A stretch of 64,000 bases of DNA, from assembly GCF_905115235.1 (NCBI RefSeq), contig NC_051854.1:25203590-25267589 (forward strand). The letters are read 5' to 3'. Source of the stretch: Hermetia illucens. Lineage: Eukaryota > Arthropoda > Insecta > Diptera > Stratiomyidae. How positions within the stretch are numbered: position 1 is the stretch's first letter; the number at the start of each line of letters is the position of its first letter. The translations under genes were made by a program, and so were the position numbers. A model generated the notes under the pieces. That model searched no databases. It saw nothing but the letters and a program-made list of their open reading frames with translations, and was not told the DNA's origin. This document shows, one piece after another, positions 11,039 to 21,954 of this stretch.

Positions 11039-12100
11039 GACAAATCTGAATTTTATTTTGGCGGCAAAAAAAAAGATTTGATTTACGAGAGACCTTACCA
11101 AACTATTTTTCCGAAATACTTATATGAGTGGGCGTGTAAATTTAATATGGATGTAATTAAAAAATTTATAGATAAACAAAAAGCAATTATAGATTGCGGT
11201 TGTTTATTCGTACTCTGGACTTATTATGTATTTGTGAATGGCCTATGCATACTTTTTGTATAAAGTTGGACTGGATTTACAGCAGTTTTCAATGATTTTC
11301 GATATGTGGTGTGAATAACATCGAAGAAAGTAATTTGAAAGTGGCAAGATATGCATACGGAAGTACCAAAATGAGACGTTGGATTTTTAGATTCGAAAGA
11401 GTACGGTCGTTTTATAATAGAAGTACGCTGGGAAAGGGCATCGCATCTGTTCATTTAGGGACCTCGACATGTTGACAATTGTGATCAGGGTAATTTTGGG
11501 GATCACCAAAATGAATATCGAGTTTGACTGTGGCCAATTACAAGGGAAGAGCTATTCCAAAGCAAACAAGTCGGAAACCACAAGCTCGGCGCTCTAGTTA
11601 TGAAAGGATTTGTGGATTTTTTATGTAACATAGCTCGAAATATATATGAACTGAGTATGCCCGATACTCAATTCGATAACAGTGACATTTTATATCTTAG
11701 ATACAGCAATTTCACGCGGTAATAGTAGGATTTCCACAAAGTTTTCCAGTATTATCTTAACGAATTACGAATTCATTGATCTGTAGCCACCCTTGATTTG
11801 TCGTGGTTCTGACACACTATCAGCTTTTACAAGTTCATATATGCATACAATCAACTGTGTCACTATCAGTTTCGTGTTCAAATATCGAGCGATCTTCAAC
11901 ACCAGTTCCGTGTGCATACTACATTGAGCGACCTTCAGTAGCCGTTCGGCATATGTGCGACATATTGCGAACTTTGTATGGCCATTGCTTCAACTTGGCA
12001 TCAAAATGTTCTCCAGACTAGCAGAAGCCATAAATATTGCTTTATCGTAACAGGCCTGTAAAGTTACATATCATCAGCCAGCTACCGGACTAGCCAAGTT
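11039..12100. other. AT-rich stretch with a short piece of repeat family E
   Basis: No gene is recognised. The segment 11570..11612 (agctcggcgctctagttatg) matches 21112..21151 (agctgggcgcttcagctatg), so a piece of the same repeat is present. The remainder is AT-rich with no frame carrying a known domain. Confidence 0.45.
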
Positions 12101-14065
12101 TTCTGGCAGCAAACACTCCCAATATTAAAGGCTAAGCTTCGAGTGGCTTAGCTATAGTTCGCTTCGAGTTCTGGAAGCGGACACATATCAAGAGCAGAAA
12201 CATCTCGAGGGCCTTTACAATTTCAGATCTGCGTGCAACACGCGGTACGGAAATTAAAACAGGAGAAGGCAGCCATGGCCCAGCAATTAGATTGCCAGCA
12301 GGGTATCATCAAACAGTTAGAAGAGCGCTTGCCATCTCTCGAAGGGAGAATGCCGATACCACCGTCAACGTCAGCAGCAACACCAACGGGAACAACAGAA
12401 GCAGCAACAAGAACAACAACAATACCAAGATGGAGGAGAGATGGGCCTTGAAGTGCTCATCGAAGAAAAGGAAGACGACGCATTCAACTTCGTGCAGCGG
12501 AAAGAGAGAAGAACAAAAGATAAAGTCAGTGTTATAGAGTAAGTGCCCGTCCGCCAAACGCACAGGCACCCTCACCTCCAACTACCCGAGCAAAAAAATA
12601 AGATTCCGCCGATCACTGGGTACAAAATCAATGCGCCTCATTTCCTGCGAATTCTGAAAGAAAAAGGGTTGAAAGCAACCTTAAAGAATTCAAGGGCCAA
12701 AAGGACCCTCATCTTTGCACAGAGCATCGAATATCATGTGGGGTCTTCAACCTTATTAAAGAAAAGGGGCTACATGCCACAACTAGTATCGCACCAGCCT
12801 TAAGGACTCAGTCCTTAGTAGTCCTAGTCCTTAGTAATCTCCACAGAGATACAGACCCGGCCGACATAATACGAGAGCCCAATGAAGAGTATCCGCACTC
12901 AAAGGTCAAAAGCGTGTTGAGCCTGCTCACGCGAACCATAGCCAGAAGCCAACGCTTCCGTTGAAGCTGCCATCGAGGCTGTTTTTCGCTTGAGAAATTC
13001 AAGTCTATCTAGGAAGTGCAGTGCTACAATTGCCCAAACTTTGGGCACATCGTCCTCACAAAAACAAATGTGCGAGGGGAATGCCCAAGATCCGCGGCAA
13101 ACACACCAACTTGTTGCTATTGCGGCCAGACCGGACATCCCGTCAAATATCGCGGATGCCCGGCATACAAGGACATGGTTGCCAGAAGGGAAGCTGTAGA
13201 GCAAAAAAAAGAATGCTGAAGCCATGAGAGTCAAAAAGGCGGTGACTCAGAAGTCACAAAGCTTGGCCCAACCAGGCGTATATTACGCTCAAGCAGCCAA
13301 GAATACTCTTCCTAGAACTGCAGCCCCTCAAATTCCTCACGGCAATAAGTCGGCCTTCAGAAACTTGGTCGAAATGCTCGCTTCGGCCCAAACTAATGAA
13401 CAGCGATAATTCACTGCTATCCAACTGATAATGAGCCTGTGGAGTTAAAAAATATCACATTTAACTCTGCGTCCTTGGTCTCACACGCCCTAGGTGCCAC
13501 CGCACAAGAGTTAGTAGATTTTCTGAAAGCTGATTTCTACTGTGTTTCAGAGATACGATTAAAAACCAGGCACAATGTGAATTTTAGCCGTTATAATATT
13601 ATCCGGAACGACACCAACTGCGGTACCGCCCTTTTAATCACAAAAGACTATGAATTTGAGGAAGTAACCATTAAAAACCTGTAAACCTGTTCCGCGGCAG
13701 CGGCTTTAGTTAAAACCACCGACTATAGACGCGTCTTAATAGCTGCCGTCTACATCAAATGCAACTCACCATCTGCGCTGGGCCAAGATTTACAAATCTT
13801 GAGCGATTTCCAGTCAAAATCTAAGTACCTAATTTTTGATGGCAACTTTAGCTCGATGCACACTTCCTGGGGCGATTTGGCAAAAAATCGAAATGGGGTT
13901 ACCCTCGAAAAATGGATCCACAACCAAAACCCATTAAACCAGCTTGAGATGATCTTGCCCGACACACCCACAAGACCTGAAAGTCAACCATACTTGACAG
14001 CAGATGTGAAACAGGCCGTAACGCATTATACTGAGAACTATATTATTAAAAGACTTTGTTTCTAG
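12101..14065 (+). mobile_element. Jockey-type LINE: leader, gag-like ORF1 and endonuclease part of ORF2
   Basis: The gag-like ORF1 spans about 12230..13400 in several frames. It starts with a coiled region (LKQEKAAMAQQLDCQQ), then has PPITGYKINAPHFLRILKEK, and then two zinc knuckles at 13016..13170: CYNCPNFGHI and CCYCGQTGHPVKYRGC. The last is the typical Jockey motif ending CPAYKDM. ORF2 begins near 13439 with an APE-type endonuclease: ITFNSASLVSHA, LKADFYCVSEIRLKTR (containing the catalytic E), GTALLITKDY, and at 13799..13930 YLIFDGNFSSMHTSWGD (corresponding to the GDFNAKH...WG block). Reverse transcriptase is missing: the copy breaks off where the gypsy fossil begins. Some catalytic positions look changed (DGNF for GDFN). 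Confidence 0.82.
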
Positions 14066-15800
14066 AATGAACTTAAGGGTGTTGGCAGCAAATTTACAAA
14101 ACATAATATACTTCTACAGTTGCGGGATTTCGTCAGTTGCAGGCATTTTCTGCGAAAATACCCCTGAGTCCTGAGCCCTGGCCAACGGAGAGACAATATT
14201 ATTGGTTCATTTTTGGCCAGGCGTAATACTAGCTTTAGTCACGGACGCATCCATCGTAGGACTCGGTGCGGTGTTGGAGCAAAAGCATGAAAATATATGG
14301 TTGTCTCTAGCTTTGTACCAGCGGAAACTGACTCTGCGGAAAGACTGTATAGTACATACGAACCTGGGCTCCTCACTATATATATGCCAGCTTTCCGTAA
14401 TTTTTGATACATTGAAAACTGATCATAAACTGCTGGATTATGTCTTTCATCAGAAAATCATAGAACCGATAACTGTGGTTTATCTCGCAGTTCAAAACGA
14501 GGATTGAGCACGTCTTAGGCGAGTCCTACGTCATTGGCGACGTGTTGTCTATGATTCAATCAATTTCTTTCCCATCAGATATTGACTCCCAACTCCTAAC
14601 TGATGAGAAAATGAGTCGCAGAACGTCATCTCTTCTGGCTCAACGCCGTTGTTTCCAATGAGACCGGGAAATCATTCGGTTCATTGCAACACTTCTTCGT
14701 ATTGATTAGACAGTTCATTCTAGAAATACTACGTAAAACTGTTTTCGACACATATCACTGTTACGCTCACCCTCGAGTTCGATCCACTTACAAATTATTC
14801 AAGAAAAGTTTGTTTGACCGAAAATGCATTGCGATGTGTAGTTATGGTTCCGAATATGTATCAACTGGCAGCGCTCCAAAGTTGGGGGCTGATCAACATT
14901 TTCAGCACATTCATTTGAACACCATCCCGCAGTTTCAAGTACTGCTTGACCATGCTTCCTTCCTATCGCGAATCGATCAGCAGTCTTCGCGGCTTCCTAG
15001 CGGATTGGATATCGCGCTACTAAACACCATTAGTAATCATCGCTGTCAGGGATCGCAACTCCAGTCGACCTTATTTCAATCGCTAAGTAAACTACTCAGA
15101 TCAAAATGAACCCGCACGACACCGCATCATCCGGCTTCTATGGAGTAACCGAGTGATAGTTCTGTCTACTAGTCTGCCACCAGGGCAACAGACATTGGGT
15201 TCACATCTTGTCCACTGTCTTGCTAGGTCTTGCCTCAAAAAGAATCTCAACACCTCAGCAGCTGCGCTAGTTTATGGAGCAACTCTGCGATTACCCAGAA
15301 AGTGGTTCATGACCGACAGCGCAGATGAGTATGATACTTAAATTTTCCTGGAACGGATGATGCGACACATGAGAGAGCTTCGACCGAGAGAGAATAACAT
15401 TTGTCCAAAAGGACTTTCGTCCGGATTCACCTGAGATTATCAAGAGTTAAATCGCGCAGCCGTACAGAGGTTCCTCCGCATTGTTGAGCGATTGTCGTTG
15501 TTAACCGTCAAGACAAACTTTCGACGCAACTGCGATTTCAACGGTCCAGAAGTCGCCAGTTCTTCCACAGCAAAAAGAAACAAAAGCTGTCTCCTGGACA
15601 ATTCATTGGTGCAGCCCCATTAGCAACTGCAAGCCCGGTAAATCACTACAACGATACGGAAGTCACCAATATCCAGATTGCTAATTATTCCTCTTCCGGC
15701 GCCCGCCATCAAAAGCCATCGGCAGCATTCTTCGAAGAAATAACGAATTTTGGATGACATCGAATAAACCGAAGTTTGTTTATGCTATTGACAGCCATAT
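14066..15800 (+). mobile_element. Ty3/gypsy LTR retrotransposon fossil (pol fragments)
   Basis: Part of a pol region is recognisable. RNase H text sits at about 14230..14460 (VTDASIVGLGAVLEQK and later TDHKLLDYVF), and integrase-derived text at about 14690..15350 (ending SAAALVYGATLRLPRK). The order and the motif YGATLRLP place it in the Ty3/gypsy group. The gag, protease and most of the reverse transcriptase are absent, and no terminal repeats were seen at either end. It is broken in many places and appears old. It directly follows the Jockey-type LINE. Confidence 0.75.
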
Positions 15801-16439
15801 TCAGAGGTGAGTAGTGTACTGGCTATCATCTATAGTAACTTTCAAATGTTTACCACCATGTTTGCTATTGGTGGACCAGATTGGCGTCAGCGTCTTCTCT
15901 TCTACTCTTTTATTTGCAACCCCAATATCACCATGATCGGATTATTTCCTGAGAATGAGTCCTTAAAATAACTGATCTCTTTCTAACCCCCATATTTTCC
16001 TCCTTTGAGTTAAAACTATGGAGACCTCCCTTAAGCTACATCTCATGCGTGCGAATTTAGACTTCCGGCCCTTCCACCAAAATTCGAATCAAAAGATATA
16101 ACCATTCCTGAGAAAAGTACGTGTGACAAACAAGCAAACGTAAACTATTTACATAAAAGATGAAGGGTCATATCTATATATCCCAACGTCGAAAGGTATC
16201 GCGGCTTCCAGCAAGTTTTTCACTAGCAGGCGTGTCGGTGAGAAGTCGCAAGTGGTATTTGCAAGTGAACCATTTAGGAAGAATACCAAGGTAGCACGAC
16301 TCCGATAGCAAAGGCCGATGATAGTGACATAAGCGATCAATGCCCCTGGGTGAAGGTGGCCAATAGTGAGTCTGAGCTGATTACGAAGTTTAGAATAATG
16401 ACTGAAAATAATATACAGTATGTCAATGGTCGGCATAAT
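15801..16439. other. Mixed stretch with a family E tail, no gene
   Basis: Contains a family E tail near 16075..16140 (cctgagaaaagtacgtgtga then caaacaagcaaac). From 16190 on it may be the leading part of repeat A copy 2. The 196-codon antisense frame covering 16149..16739 has no known motif and lies opposite repeat A. Confidence 0.45.
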
Positions 16440-17330
16440 GTAACACCGTGAACCTGGAGAGGTTCCCAACAAACGGCAAGGAAGACACTGCGGAAGTTGA
16501 AGTTCTTTAGGAATGACATGAACGTGGCTGTACCACCAGATGTGGTAATGTCCAGAGCAATTGGAAGCAGAGAAGCGCAATCTTCGGCGGAAGGTGAAAA
16601 GAAGCGGATAATCCTGGTGAGGCCCACACTGGACACAGCAGACTATCCGAGCAGGGGTAATGTGCGCAGGACCCGTAAGACAAATAGCGGGTAGCGGGTA
16701 ACGCTTGGTTATGTTCTGCTCTGTTTCCTGCGGAGGCAAGGTGGATATGTCAGGTGGTGATCCAATCAGTGGTACCTTTCATAGGAGTATGAATACGAAG
16801 GCGAAGAAATAAGAGGAAGTATGTACAAGCTACAGCCTCATTTCTGACCGCTACTATGGGACCTTTCTCTAAGGATGGCAAAATGTCAGAGCAATAATTT
16901 ACCATCCTCCGAGAATGCCAGTGGAAAAAGCCTAGAATTAAGTCCAGGTTTAATATTCAAGGTTTTCACAATGATCAGGTGACAGCAGGTAATGCCAGAT
17001 TTGAGTTCTGGTGGTCGGGTCAAATTCACAATTGTGAATACCAAGCTGTGCAAGACAGACAATGTCAGATATTGAACACCTGCCCCTTGAAGGATGGAAG
17101 GAGATATCACTCAGAACCCGGGGATTTATTTCGGACACTGGAGGGTAAAGTTAATGAATACCAGAAAGTACAAATCTACAAACGTAAAAGGTTTCAGCGT
17201 GGTGGTCGAACTTTTTATTTTGAGAGTGAAGAACAATGGTGACCTTCGAATCATACAAAATAGATCACATTGCAGCTTCTTCGATGCGCACTGGTGTACG
17301 GACGAGAGGGCAGATCCTACCTGTTAGTAA
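16440..17330 (+). repeat. Repeat family A, copy 2 (LINE ORF1-like remnant)
   Basis: Corresponds to 1145..2050 in the same block order: caccgtgaacctgg, the VPPDVVMSRAIGSREAQSS frame, a block near 16880..16910 (aaggatggcaaaatgtcaga), cggacactggagggtaaag at 17132, and a last block reading KNNGDLRIIQNRSHCS. The two copies carry different indels. In both, readable sequence is confined to the plus strand, which suggests that was the coding strand of the parent element. Confidence 0.55.
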
Positions 17331-17579
17331 CTTGCACCATCAAAGGATTAAGCGAAAGAAAGGGAAATCGAAGATGTCCATGGAACTGGCTTGATGCCAA
17401 TGCACGAACCAGAGAAAGTGTTAAATGGAAAACAGAATGCTTGCTCCCTTTATTAAAGGAATCCTAAGAACCTTTTCAAAACCTTTGACAAAATTCAATG
17501 AACTTCTTACATCCACTAACGTAAATCTTGAAATATTTAAAAGGGACAGGTTGACCAATTTGGACTCTGTTATTAAGTC

Positions 17580-17835
17580 AAATGGTAATTGGGGTAGTGG
17601 TTTCGGCTATGTGCAGCCAATGTGAGGAGGAGGAGGCGGCCCTGCACTTTTTATGTTCTAAGATTCGCTAAAGCCTGCGAACACCGTAGGCGGGAAGCCA
17701 TTGAATAGGCAACTTACGGGGATAGTACAAAGGGCCTAACAATGGCTGAAAGGCGAGTACGCGATGAAAGTGTTCGTCAACATTGCAGCGGTTTTTGACT
17801 TGCCATGCCACCAGAGAGTACGGCATCAATAATAC
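17580..17835 (+). mobile_element. LINE 3' end fragment (RNase H-bearing group C-terminus)
   Basis: Plus-strand text CSQCEEEEAALHFLCSKIR followed by an arginine-rich part and GNLRG is the zinc-binding C-terminus found after RNase H in I/LOA-like LINEs. A comparable block occurs at 59880..60105. Only this last part is present. It directly precedes the Penelope-like remnant. Confidence 0.6.
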
Positions 17836-17849
17836 TTTATTTATTGGAA

Positions 17850-18515
17850 TCTATGCTATGCATACACAGAAATCACTGTGCTCTGTCAACTAGACTGAAT
17901 TTCAATATCAAATTCACCCTGCAGATGGAGAAGAAAGGTCAACTACCATTCTTTTATTGAAGTTCAAACAAGATAAAATTAAACCTGGAGATCAATAGGA
18001 AACCAACGGATATCAAACAGATCCTCGCTAGCACTCCCATACATCCTGGAAGGCGTGGGGAAAGTCACCAAGCACATTTTTGATCTCGCCAGACTGAACA
18101 ACAGGAACAAACTTTAGATGGAACAGATAAGAAGGGATGTAGAAACAAGTCTTGGGGACCACGTGAAGGAAGCAGAGTTGGCAGGATAGCGGGGCACCTT
18201 GTCTTGAAGAACCACATCGTTTTCAAACAGAATGTGAGACTAGTGAAATAAATAAGAAAAACAAGGCAGTTAAACATGGCCGAACGTTTGGGAAACTATA
18301 AAAACCCAAAAGACCCACTTCTCAACAGAGATCAACGCAACGGATACTCCTCCGATCAACAGACTCCATTCCATCAGGAATGAAGATTTAATAGCCCACT
18401 CGATACGTGAGACAAGAAATATAAATTGGGCAATTTCGGATTTGTTATTCCAACCCAACCACTGAGGAAGGTGACAAATAGTCACCAAAATATGCAACAT
18501 TTACAAATAAATAAA
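17850..18515 (+). mobile_element. Penelope-like element remnant with 3' hammerhead-like motif
   Basis: Plus-strand frames carry the thumb region of a Penelope-type reverse transcriptase. KFTLQMEKKGQLPFF is at about 17910..17955. INRKPTDIKQILASTPIHP at 17990..18050 is comparable to SIFRKPTSTQRTIPATSF in the better copy at 43112. After a gap, VKQNVRLVK-like text and IRKTRQLNMAERLGNY at about 18240..18300 match VLKQVRKTNQLDAYESWF. The GIY-YIG core between them is largely gone. Downstream, 18462..18490 folds as the same hairpin seen 3' of the other copy. Frames shift repeatedly, so the copy is dead. Confidence 0.75.
18462..18490 (+). ncRNA. Hammerhead-like motif, degenerate, 3' of Penelope-like remnant
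   Basis: CTGAGGA (18462..18468) is followed by a 6-bp perfect hairpin (GGTGAC 18470..18475, loop AAATA, GTCACC 18481..18486) and AAAA. This is the layout of a hammerhead core, in which CUGAUGA and GAAA flank stem II, but the T of CTGATGA and the G of GAAA are changed. It is therefore unlikely to cleave. Penelope-like elements are known to carry minimal hammerhead motifs. Confidence 0.45.
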
Positions 18516-18594
18516 AGATTAGTAAAGTAAAAGGAAACGGATTCGAATTTTTATTTCAATTATTATAGCTTTAATCAAACGCTCTATTTAGTTT

Positions 18595-18755
18595 TTGCTG
18601 CTAATAGTAAGTTTCACCAGCCGGCCATCAAATCGGTCGACTTCTTTAATGAGTGTGTGGGCTACCAACGTACAGCCATTCATGGCCACTTTTACCGCGT
18701 TCACGTTCTATATCATAACTCTTGACACCACACCATCGACTTTCTTACAGAAACG
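18595..18755 (-). mobile_element. RTE-type LINE endonuclease scrap
   Basis: Minus-strand sequence acgtgaacgcggtaaaagtg, then attaaagaagtcgaccgatt, parallels 37470..37590 of the RTE element (cgcgaacgcggtaaaaatgg, then attaaagaagtcgaacgatt). About 160 bases of the endonuclease domain remain. It joins directly to the end of the RNase H fragment that starts at 18770. Confidence 0.65.
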
Positions 18756-18769
18756 GCTTTCAATTGCTG

Positions 18770-20680
18770 CCCCCGAAGATGGGGGAAATTGAACCCTCTT
18801 TTGATAAAGCTTCCGATATTTAATTTCCCTCTACACCACAATGACCAGAGTACGCAGAGTAGTTACACCGCATTGAATCTAGAAACAGAGTTCAATCGAT
18901 TTCTACACTCCTGAACCATTCATTAAGTGATCAAAAGACTGCTTAGCGCCCTCAATGCAGCGTGACTATCGCATAAAGATTAAGATGCATCTTCAACGGT
19001 TCATAAAATCCAAACTGCCGCCCTTAGGATCGCATACACTTCAACCTGTATTGTATATTGTCTTAACGGAAAAGACCACTTCTCGTTTTTATTCGAGAGG
19101 TAGACTCCTACTCCAAAACCCTGTTCTGTTTTTGAGCCATCGGTGTAGAAGACATAGTACATCCTGACACACAATTTTCTGGTTCGTCCCACTTTTCTCT
19201 TCGTTTCAAGATAATTTCATATCTTCTACCAAACAGATGTATGGGGATCCGATAATCAGAAGGCATTGCAAAAACTATTCCAATGCTCTGTCCTCCCCCC
19301 CCCCCCCCATTGTTTCCCCATGTGTGTGTGTTTGAGGTGGGGGAGAGGCAAAGCCTCTGAGCACTCAGACCAATTGTTTGCCCATACTTTATGAAGTGCT
19401 CTGAATAAAGAAATCAAAGGGCTGCAAATTGAAAAATTCATTTAGAGTTGCGCCGGATTTCATGCTCATGGCACCGGTAATACCCAGGCACACAGCCCTT
19501 TGTAGTGTGGCTAGTAACCCTTAAACTTCCAGAGCTCATTTCATCTATACTTCTTCATACTTGCTCCAAAGGATTTGGAAGATTGCACTCCTCATCTCCG
19601 GAAGGCAAAGACCATTCAGTTTCCTAAGTTTTGTAAATAATACCATTGCGGTTTTATTTGGAATTACTGAAAGATGTTAAGCTGATTTGTCTGAAGTTTT
19701 TTGGATTTGAATAGACATCTTTCCCAGGCTTAGGTATGAAGAGTGCCTTAAGTTTCTTCCAAGAGGAGGATACGTAGCCCAGAGCAAGACTCCAGGAAAA
19801 ATATTTCCTAAAAGTTGCTTTAAGTGCTATATACCCTCGTTTTGCATCGTTGGATAGACACCATCCATGCCAGGTGCTTTGATCTGTTCAAATGTCGCAG
19901 CGTCCCAGGTCCCCTTGCAACAACTTCGTGTTGAAAGATTTGCACAAACCGCCAATTCTCTCCCTCCCACTTCTGAGACCTGTTTCCCTGTATTTCCAAG
20001 AGAGTCTGTATAGACTCATCTCTGAAGTTTGTGAAAGTTCCATCCGATTTTTTAAGAGAGTCCAACCTAGCCGACTCATCCCTTTGACGAACTCTGGGCA
20101 GACTGGAGGTCTCCCTTTCACCTTTCAGTTCCTCACACTATGCTCTAAAGGAGTGTCGTTTCGAACGTTTTACGAGGCTCTTATATTCGCGCTGTGAGTT
20201 CCGGAAGTTGAACCAGTCTTCATTCTTATTGCTTTTACAAGAACGTTTTAGAAGTCTTCTGGTTGATTTCCTGAGTCTTTACAGTTTTTGATTCCACCAT
20301 GGAACCGTTTTACCGCGTTGCCCCCGGGAAATAGGACACGCCTCTTCAAAGCGAAATAAGCCTACAATAGTCAGACTAAATTCTAAGTGACCGTGACCTC
20401 CGGAGAAAATCCTAGTCCTACCGGATCTGTTTCCATATACTGGAATTAGAAGAGTTGCGTCCACACCACCAGCTTCCATCTCTTCCGCCGTTCCTGTTAG
20501 AGGCGAGGGAGAAGGTTGCTGACCTGGGCTATAGGCCCCTCCCCTTCGCAACTAAAGTTTCTTTCTGCCGAGCCCGCATTTCCCCGTTTTCTGGAAGAGT
20601 TAGGCACCAGTGTCACCGACATGCCGGCCAGGGACAGGCGTAAAGCCAATCTCGGATACACGAAGAGTACATATGTGCTC
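18770..20680 (-). mobile_element. LOA/I-type LINE with RNase H, minus strand
   Basis: From high to low coordinates the minus strand reads as follows. The linker after the endonuclease has VPWWNQKL (about 20300), then SARLDSLKKSDGTFTNFRDE in pieces (about 20060) with SIQTLLE. The start of the reverse transcriptase has APGMDGVYP (about 19880) and LFIPKPGKDVYSNPKNF-like text (about 19720). After a gap without the catalytic core, RNase H follows at 19192..18955: VFYTDGSKTEQGFGVGVYL, with the first catalytic aspartate in TDGS, then VEVYAILRAAVWIL with the conserved glutamate. RNase H in a LINE ORF2 is typical of the I/LOA/Outcast group. Frameshifts and the lost core make it a fossil copy. The family also occurs at 36240..36680. 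Confidence 0.78.
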
Positions 20681-21100
20681 TTCATATATCATTAGATATT
20701 CAAGATGAAAGGGGGAATCTTTGCACCCAAAACTATGTAAATATTGGCGATATCCACTGCGTCCATGGTTGCCCATAATCCAGCGCTAGATATTTGGAAT
20801 CAGCCTGTGCGCTATCTCCCTTTGTGGGCATTATCTCAGTATTTTTACCACGTCCTTATTGGGTTTGCTATCCTCCCGTCGCTACTCCTCCCCCACATAA
20901 TGGCCACTTTATATCTTCTTCGTACCTTTTTACACAAAAATATATCATCCCCTTATCCATGAGTGTCACTTCGTGCCCTCGATGCGCTCAAACGATGTCT
21001 TAACTCTAAGGTCCTTCGCACACACACGTGAAGCTTATAATTAACACTTCCGCTAGCAGTGTCCTCCTCAGTAATTTGAATCCTTTAACATTGGGCATCA
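20681..21100. other. No gene recognised
   Basis: A hydrophobic 72-codon frame (20744..20962) occurs here but has no start context or partner exons, and it resembles no family I know. Confidence 0.45.
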
Positions 21101-21104
21101 TGCC

Positions 21105-21850
21105 AGTTAGCGGGCAACCGGAAGCTGGGCGCTTCAGCTATGAAAGGTTTTGTTTGCTTCTTCTGTGAGTATATTTAAGTGTAGAACTATTCCATTTGTA
21201 CGTAGCCCGTTATGTATTTGCATTTAGCATGTCTGCCTACCCACTTCAATGTGATATTGATATTTAGTTGTAGTATATTTACGGGGGAAGAGTCAACTTT
21301 GAGCTACTGTAACTTTGTTAGTAATAGTATGATTTTGATCAAACTTGGGGATGCTTCATATTATATTTTATACTACTACCAACTTTTATAACTCTGGGAT
21401 AAACTTAATGGAGGTTTTACTCAATTTCTCCAAAAATATTATTAACTTAATTTGAACAGATATCGATATGGAGAGTATTTTGAGGCCTGGGCACCATATA
21501 GAGGCAGCTTCATGATTTTTTTCAGTAGTTTCCGAGAATGTGTCCGTTAAAGAAATCATCACTTTCCACCCCTCCCACTCGTCGTCTTTCTAACAAATAT
21601 CAAAACTAAGACAGGCTTCAGAAAGTACTAATCGAGACGTTTCATTTGATACCCCACATGACTACATTCGGTAAAAAAAAAATGTACACCCCCCTTTTAC
21701 ATGTATGGCGACCCTCCCTAAATTCAACCTAGAAGAATATCACTCACTGCATGTCTGTGGGTCCACAGTTCCCACCTTCTCACCAAATTGCGTGTCAATC
21801 AGATAGCCGTTTCTGAGAAAAGTGCTTATGACAGACAGACAGACATTCCT
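21105..21850 (+). repeat. Repeat family E, longest copy (noncoding)
   Basis: The head (21112..21151) matches 11570..11612, and the tail (21760..21850, ctgagaaaagtgcttatgac then agacagacagac) matches 16075..16140 and, in reverse, 6186..6295. Between them is about 600 bases of AT-rich DNA without any frame. The layout suggests a nonautonomous element, but no terminal inverted repeats or target duplications are evident, so its class is open. Confidence 0.5.
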
Positions 21851-21954
21851 GTGAGGAGTGGCCAGATCTCCCATCAGGCGCAACCCCAGCTGGCGGATTG
21901 GGGCATACCTATTGATGTGTAAATATGTGTTCAAGTACTTTTCTTTTCTGACTG

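Noticed and set aside
16149-16739. 196-codon minus-strand open frame
   Set aside because: It lies opposite repeat family A, has no known motif or start context, and its amino-acid text looks like a translated antisense strand.
19302-19317. C-run near the minus-strand LINE
   Set aside because: A simple homopolymer; similar runs at 5431 and 39943 show it is not specific to a feature.
20744-20962. Hydrophobic 72-codon frame that could be a membrane protein
   Set aside because: An overlapping frame in another phase is also hydrophobic, as expected of T-rich DNA, and there is no splice or promoter support.
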